Shown piece by piece: positions 5,951 through 9,398 of a DNA stretch of 9,398 nucleotides (positions within the stretch are counted from its first letter, which is position 1; every line of letters begins with the position of its first letter). The notes below the pieces were generated by a model. The model saw only the letters and a program-made list of their open reading frames with translations. It did no database searches and was not told the origin of the DNA. The DNA lies in the NCBI GenBank assembly GCA_030610225.1, contig JAUWSD010000032.1, forward strand, positions 1-9,398, read 5' to 3'. Origin of the DNA: Chloroflexota bacterium (GTDB lineage Bacteria > Chloroflexota > Anaerolineae > Anaerolineales > UBA11579). The position numbers were made by a program, and so were the translations under genes.

Positions 5951-6928
5951 ATGGAATATAGAAAACTTGGAAGAACTGGTTTGAAAGTCAGTGAGTTCTG
6001 CATGGGGACGATGCAGTTTGGATGGACAGCGGATGAAGAGACATCATTCGAGGTCTTGAATGCAGCGTATGAGGCCGGGATCAATTTTATTGATACTGCT
6101 GACATTTATTCACGCTGGGTTGAGGGAAACCCGGGTGGAGTTTCTGAAGAAATAGTCGGCAAGTGGATCAAAAAGTTTGATATCCCCCGGGAGAATCTTG
6201 TGATCGCGACTAAAGTTCGGGGGCAGATGAGTGATGATCCCAATGATCAGGGTTTATCCCGCCAACACATAATGAAAGCGGTTGAAGACTCACTCCGCAG
6301 ATTACAAATTGATTATATTGACCTGTACCAATCACATTCTTATGATCCGGATGTTGAGATCCAAGAGACCATGAGAGCTTTTGACGACCTTGTACATCAG
6401 GGCAAGGTTAGATATTTAGGATGCTCAAATTATCCAGCGTGGCGTTTAATGGAAGCTATGTGGGAATCTGAAAGAGATGAGTTGTATCGTTATGAATGCA
6501 TACAGCCGCATTACAACCTGGTTCACCGGGCTGAGTTTGAGCGCGAGCTGGCCGATGTGTGCAGCAAATACGGAGTTGGTGTGATACCTTACAGTCCCCT
6601 GGCAGGTGGATTCCTGACAGGAAAATATAAGAAGGGGGGGGATATCCCTGCAGGCACGCGCGGCGAGATGAGCGGAAGGGTTCAGGGACATATGATTGAC
6701 AAAAATTGGGATCTGCTAGAATTGGTTGAGAATATGGGACAGGAAAAGGGTGGGTATTCGGTCTCGCAAATGTCTTTGGGGTGGCTGCTCTCTGATCCTC
6801 TCATCACCAGCCCGATCATCGGGCCAAAGAACATTAAGCAGTTTAAGGATAATATCGGGGCTGTTGGTTTAAGATTATCTGAAGATGAGAAAGCAAGGCT
6901 GGATGAAGCTTCCGATTGGACTAAATAA
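5951..6928 (+). CDS. Aldo/keto reductase
   Basis: This cytoplasmic NAD(P)H-dependent oxidoreductase of 325 residues has a TIM-barrel fold and interconverts carbonyls and alcohols; its physiological substrate is not evident. The N-terminus MEYRKLGRTGLKVSEFCMGT is the classic opening of the bacterial Tas/YghZ-like group. The catalytic tetrad is visible: Asp48 and Tyr53 in FIDTADIYS, Lys88 in ATKV and His129 in DLYQSHSYD. Cofactor-binding elements include SNYPAW (159-164), PYSPLAGGFLTGKY (213-226) and IIGPKN (289-294), and the length is normal for the family. The start is the ATG at 5951, preceded by GGGAG with six bases spacing. The same frame is open back to a TTG at 5831, but that would add a non-homologous 40 residues crossing the previous operon's terminator. 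It has its own promoter and a convergent terminator, so it is monocistronic. Confidence 0.95.
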   Translation: MEYRKLGRTGLKVSEFCMGTMQFGWTADEETSFEVLNAAYEAGINFIDTADIYSRWVEGNPGGVSEEIVGKWIKKFDIPRENLVIATKVRGQMSDDPNDQGLSRQHIMKAVEDSLRRLQIDYIDLYQSHSYDPDVEIQETMRAFDDLVHQGKVRYLGCSNYPAWRLMEAMWESERDELYRYECIQPHYNLVHRAEFERELADVCSKYGVGVIPYSPLAGGFLTGKYKKGGDIPAGTRGEMSGRVQGHMIDKNWDLLELVENMGQEKGGYSVSQMSLGWLLSDPLITSPIIGPKNIKQFKDNIGAVGLRLSEDEKARLDEASDWTK

Positions 6929-6960
6929 AATTCTTGGTCCAATTAATATTTAATTAAAAT

Positions 6961-6987
6961 AGGGCACCCGATCGGATGCCCTTTTTC
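6961..6987. terminator. Bidirectional terminator between convergent genes
   Basis: AGGGCA (6961-6966) pairs with TGCCCT (6977-6982). Past one mismatch an inner CC/GG pair closes a GATC loop. On the plus strand a T-run follows (6982-6986), ending the aldo/keto reductase transcript. On the minus strand the hairpin is followed by ATTTTAATT, suitable for the lipoprotein gene that ends at 7003. Confidence 0.8.
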
Positions 6988-7002
6988 TTGGTTGTGAGTA
7001 TT

Positions 7003-8115
7003 CTAGGGTGTGTAGTAGATCAGTAATCTAACTTCGCTGAACTCGACATGATCTGCAATTCCATCATCGTTGCTCTGGGTCTGATGGAAGAAGAATTGGA
7101 GTTCGATCTTGCCGGTGGCTAACGAATCCTGAATTTCTGAATTGAGTGCTGTACTCATCTTTGAAGTTGCAAGTTCTGCTTCAGACTGGTATTCGATGTC
7201 TTCAAATTCACCTGTTGTATAATCGCCGGCTCCGAGCGGGAATATCGCACCGCTGTAAACCCGCATATAGCCAAGCTGTCCAAATGGGGCGCCTTCACCA
7301 CTATATGAAGGGATCAGGAGGTAGGCGGCTTCGATGGTTGCAGTAGTCGGGATCTCTGTCAGGTCAAAGCTGAAGAATGCCTGGATCCTGTCGTCACCTG
7401 CTGTATCTCCTGCGTAGGCAGATTCATTAATAACATTTCCTGCTGCATCAACAGAACCAAGAAGATTTTGTGAGACCTCGAGGGTTTCTCCATCAAAATC
7501 TGCCAGTTCAGGGACGGGGACAAAGATCTGGACATAGAAGGGGCCGAAAAATATTCCGGTATCGCTCTTGAGCCAGTAGTGTCCAGTATATGTGCCTGCA
7601 TCTGCTGGGGCTTCAAGCTCAACAGTGATGTCAACATCATCTCCTGGAAGGACATCTTTGGAGAGGCTAATCGATGCGGGAGCTTCCATCTGGGCACCAT
7701 AGTTAAATTCGACCTTATAGCCGGAATCCCATGTACAGCTGCCATCATTTCGGACTCGCCATGTTTTGGTAAAGGTTTCTCCGGGTGCAATCCATGTGTT
7801 GTCTGGAATGGTGACATCATCAACGAACAGCATTGATAAACAAGGCTCGCTGGGTGTTGCTGTTGGGATAATTACAGTTGCAGTAGGCTCAGCTGTAGCT
7901 GGAATCTGTGTCGGTTCCGGGGTGGCTGTTGGTGCTTCAGTCGCCAGTGCTTTTGCAACTTCTGTTGAATGCAATCGTGCATCGTCAGTCTGTTTGACCG
8001 CTGTTGCCACTAATGCGTTCTGATCAATATCTCCGTTATTGTTAAATGCTGATCCACAGCCGATCAAAGCCAGGACCATTATTGCCGTGACAAGTAAAAA
8101 AGCTATTTTTTTCAT
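7003..8115 (-). CDS. Lipoprotein with NBR1-type Ig-like domain and a C-terminal beta domain
   Basis: This predicted surface lipoprotein of 370 residues has no enzymatic motif. A signal peptide with Lys2-Lys3 and a hydrophobic core ends in the lipobox LIGC, so Cys20 would be lipidated. Residues about 60-91 are a Pro/Thr/Ala-rich linker (repeated PTATPEPT-like units). Residues about 92-200 match the Ig-like domain of NBR1-like proteins: VTIPDNTWIAPGETFTKTWRVRNDGSCTW and the ending GTYTGHYWLKSDTGIFFGPFYVQIFV are its signature. Cys92 and Cys127 could form a disulfide. Residues about 205-370 form a second beta domain; FFSFDLTEIPTTATIEAAYLLI resembles the core of DNRLRE/CBM96-like domains, a weaker call. 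Such architecture is frequent in Anaerolineae (established knowledge) and supports the taxonomy; a role in adhesion or sugar-polymer binding is inference. The start has an AAGGAG about six bases upstream on the minus strand. Confidence 0.85.
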   Translation of the reverse strand: MKKIAFLLVTAIMVLALIGCGSAFNNNGDIDQNALVATAVKQTDDARLHSTEVAKALATEAPTATPEPTQIPATAEPTATVIIPTATPSEPCLSMLFVDDVTIPDNTWIAPGETFTKTWRVRNDGSCTWDSGYKVEFNYGAQMEAPASISLSKDVLPGDDVDITVELEAPADAGTYTGHYWLKSDTGIFFGPFYVQIFVPVPELADFDGETLEVSQNLLGSVDAAGNVINESAYAGDTAGDDRIQAFFSFDLTEIPTTATIEAAYLLIPSYSGEGAPFGQLGYMRVYSGAIFPLGAGDYTTGEFEDIEYQSEAELATSKMSTALNSEIQDSLATGKIELQFFFHQTQSNDDGIADHVEFSEVRLLIYYTP

Positions 8116-8294
8116 TTTTCTCTCCTTAAAACTCTTTAGAAGGCCTAAACATTTAAACGAAATATCGTTGTTTATTGTTCCCTTCTTAACTATATATAGT
8201 TTAATCGATAAAATATCCTAAAAAGGGTCATTAGTACTTATGTATAGATAATGTAGGGTTTTTGTATAATTATGGGTTTATGAGGGAAATTACG
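8116..8294. other. AT-rich intergenic region with a palindrome
   Basis: No gene is visible here. It holds the lipoprotein ribosome binding site and must contain its promoter, which I cannot place with confidence. A perfect 14-base palindrome, AACTATATATAGTT (8188-8201), lies about 75 bases before the lipoprotein start and could be an operator or simply AT-rich sequence. A plus-strand TATAAT at about 8265-8270 has no gene to serve. Confidence 0.4.
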
Positions 8295-8321
8295 AAAAAA
8301 AAGGAAAGCAACACTTTCCTT
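8295..8321 (-). terminator. Intrinsic terminator of the Dph6-like gene
   Basis: Read on the minus strand, AAGGAAAG (8321-8314) pairs perfectly with CTTTCCTT (8308-8301) around a five-base loop. A run of eight T follows (8302-8295). It lies 40 bases after the stop of the Dph6-like gene. Confidence 0.9.
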
Positions 8322-8360
8322 CTTCAGCTAAATATGCGGGATGGAACTTATTATCGATGA

Positions 8361-9026
8361 TCATTTTTTGAGCATCACATCAGTAAATATGAATCCGTCC
8401 CGGGTTATCGTTTCACCAACTTCAATTGGGATCGGTTCTTTGAACATGGGGCCAGCAAAAGCGAAGCTGTGAAACTCGCCGTTTTCTCCGCATGGGTCAA
8501 CGCTTTCTGGAAGGCGCTCTATGTAATCAAGGTTGTATTCAAGACCGGCAAATTCTTCCGGGATCTGCTTGGGATCTATACAGGTGATCTGAGCACGCAG
8601 GCCGCTGGCAAGCATTTTGCTGGAAAGCTCATGTGTGGGTATTCCCCAGATAGGGAAGATCGGCTCAATGCCTGTACCTGCAAGCTTGTCGATTCTGTAT
8701 TGGCGGATGTCCTCAAGGAAAAGGTCTCCAAAAGCGATATGGGTGATTCCCTTTTCCTTCACACCCTCAATGAAATCTCCCATGATCCTTTCATAGTCTT
8801 CGTTGCTGCAGGGGAAGGGGATGGGGATCAGGTCGATTGGGAGACCGGTGTTCTTTGCCTGCATTTTGACCAGTTCCAGCCTGGTCGAGTGCATGGCTAT
8901 GCGGTTAAATTCCTGATTATAGGTTGAGAACAAGCCAACTAGTTCAATTTCCTGCATTTGTTGGAGTATGTAGAGTGCCCAGGCGCTGTCTTTTCCACTG
9001 CTCCAGGATAGTAGCACTTTCTTCAT
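8361..9026 (-). CDS. Dph6-like PP-loop ATPase (diphthine-ammonia ligase family)
   Basis: This is a 221-residue ATP-pyrophosphatase-fold protein. The PP-loop SSGKDS (9-14) near the N-terminus binds ATP. Further family marks are FGDLFLEDIRQYR (99-111), the IFPIWG strand (123-128) and the C-terminal signature CGENGEFHSFAF (179-190). In eukaryotes and archaea, Dph6 amidates diphthine on translation elongation factor 2. Bacteria lack diphthamide, so the substrate here must differ and is unknown; automatic naming as 'diphthine-ammonia ligase' would over-predict. No signal peptide or membrane segment is present. Length matches the single-domain archaeal/bacterial MJ0570-type family. The start has AGGAG six bases upstream on the minus strand. 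It is apparently monocistronic, with a strong terminator after it, and is divergent from menA. Confidence 0.9.
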   Translation of the reverse strand: MKKVLLSWSSGKDSAWALYILQQMQEIELVGLFSTYNQEFNRIAMHSTRLELVKMQAKNTGLPIDLIPIPFPCSNEDYERIMGDFIEGVKEKGITHIAFGDLFLEDIRQYRIDKLAGTGIEPIFPIWGIPTHELSSKMLASGLRAQITCIDPKQIPEEFAGLEYNLDYIERLPESVDPCGENGEFHSFAFAGPMFKEPIPIEVGETITRDGFIFTDVMLKK

Positions 9027-9118
9027 TTCATTCTCCTGAATTTGAGCATATCAAATTTTATCATCTATGGTTAATCGATTCCTGTTTTCATTATAGGTGG
9101 ATATTATTGCATATTGGG

Positions 9119-9147
9119 TTGTAATGAGTTATTCTATTTTGGATAAT
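9119..9147 (+). promoter_or_regulatory. Promoter of menA
   Basis: TTGTAA (-35, 9119-9124, four of six matches) and GATAAT (-10, 9142-9147, five of six) are 17 bases apart. Transcription from about 9154 would give a leader near 30 bases that includes an AGG eight bases before the start codon. Confidence 0.4.
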
Positions 9148-9182
9148 TAAATAAGCTGACATGACAAGGATAGGTTCTCTTA

Positions 9183-9398
9183 ATGCCTGAAAAAACATCA
9201 AAATTGAGTACCTGGTGGATGGCAATTCGTCCCCATACTCTTCCAGCTGCTATCGCGCCCGTTCTGGTTGCATGGAGCATCTCATTCCAAAAGGGAGCTT
9301 TTTTGTTGCTTCCAGCTCTGGCTGCTATCTTTTGTGCGCTTATGCTGCAAATAGTCAGCAATTTGGTGAATGATGTCATGGATTTTCATAAGGGTGCA
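9183..9398 (+). CDS. menA: 1,4-dihydroxy-2-naphthoate prenyltransferase, 5' part
   Basis: This inner-membrane UbiA-family enzyme attaches a polyprenyl chain to 1,4-dihydroxy-2-naphthoate, making demethylmenaquinone. Only the first 72 codons are inside the window; the frame is open to the last base. The start WWMAIRPHTLPAAIAPVLVAW (11-31) and the motif LQIVSNLVNDVMDFHKG (55-71) match the MenA N-terminus. Asn63-Asp64 and Asp67 form the first Asp-rich NDxxD motif, which binds the Mg-pyrophosphate of the prenyl donor. Two membrane helices are visible (about 21-35 and 38-60). The usual DYFD is DVMD here, a mild variant. A conceptual minus-strand ORF overlaps this gene but has no family resemblance. 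The presence of menA points to menaquinone-based respiration in this organism. The product is confident despite truncation by the window edge. Confidence 0.88.
   Translation, partial: MPEKTSKLSTWWMAIRPHTLPAAIAPVLVAWSISFQKGAFLLLPALAAIFCALMLQIVSNLVNDVMDFHKGA

Noticed and set aside
7359..7823. 154-codon minus-strand reading frame inside the lipoprotein gene
   Set aside because: It is an out-of-frame shadow: Met/Pro/Ser-rich, with no family resemblance, while the overlapping frame has clear domains.
8469..8927. 152-codon plus-strand reading frame antisense to the Dph6-like gene
   Set aside because: The minus-strand frame carries intact PP-loop and GENGEFH signatures; this frame shows no recognisable motif and no good ribosome binding site.
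9134..9379. Minus-strand reading frame over menA
   Set aside because: The plus strand gives a clear MenA N-terminus with the NDxxD motif; the antisense frame has none.

Overview
The window reads as an ordinary chromosomal stretch of a Chloroflexota bacterium, most likely class Anaerolineae. This is an inference from three things: a lipoprotein with a Pro/Thr-rich linker followed by an NBR1-type Ig-like domain, a membrane-anchored reductive-dehalogenase-like protein without a Tat signal, and moderate GC content. There is no rRNA, tRNA, CRISPR array or recognisable transposase.

Layout. 1-645 (+) is the AT-rich 3' part of an unrecognised gene that crosses two single-base frameshifts. 726-935 (+) is a small two-motif ferredoxin that looks leaderless, ending in a hairpin it shares with folE. 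A co-directional minus-strand block follows, in transcription order: an orphan response regulator (3964-3236), a membrane-fused reductive dehalogenase homologue (3121-1763) and folE, GTP cyclohydrolase I (1625-978). Divergent from the regulator is a two-gene ABC-2 exporter (ATPase 4096-5010, permease 5013-5855), closed by a good terminator. An aldo/keto reductase follows (5951-6928). It converges on the NBR1-Ig lipoprotein (8115-7003), and a minus-strand Dph6-like PP-loop ATPase (9026-8361) comes next. The right edge cuts a plus-strand menA (from 9183), which starts menaquinone prenylation.

The most interesting region is 1763-4035. A three-helix membrane anchor is fused to a corrinoid/2x[4Fe-4S] RdhA-type catalytic domain, with no Tat signal and no adjacent rdhB. 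A response regulator lies just upstream. Between them sits an extended -10 promoter whose predicted start point falls in a perfect 8-6-8 inverted repeat. The positive-inside rule predicts that the catalytic domain faces the cytoplasm. Together with menA and the small ferredoxin this suggests anaerobic redox metabolism, but no direct link is shown. Several starts differ from the longest reading frames (rdh at 3121, aldo/keto reductase at 5951), chosen on Shine-Dalgarno position and family N-termini.
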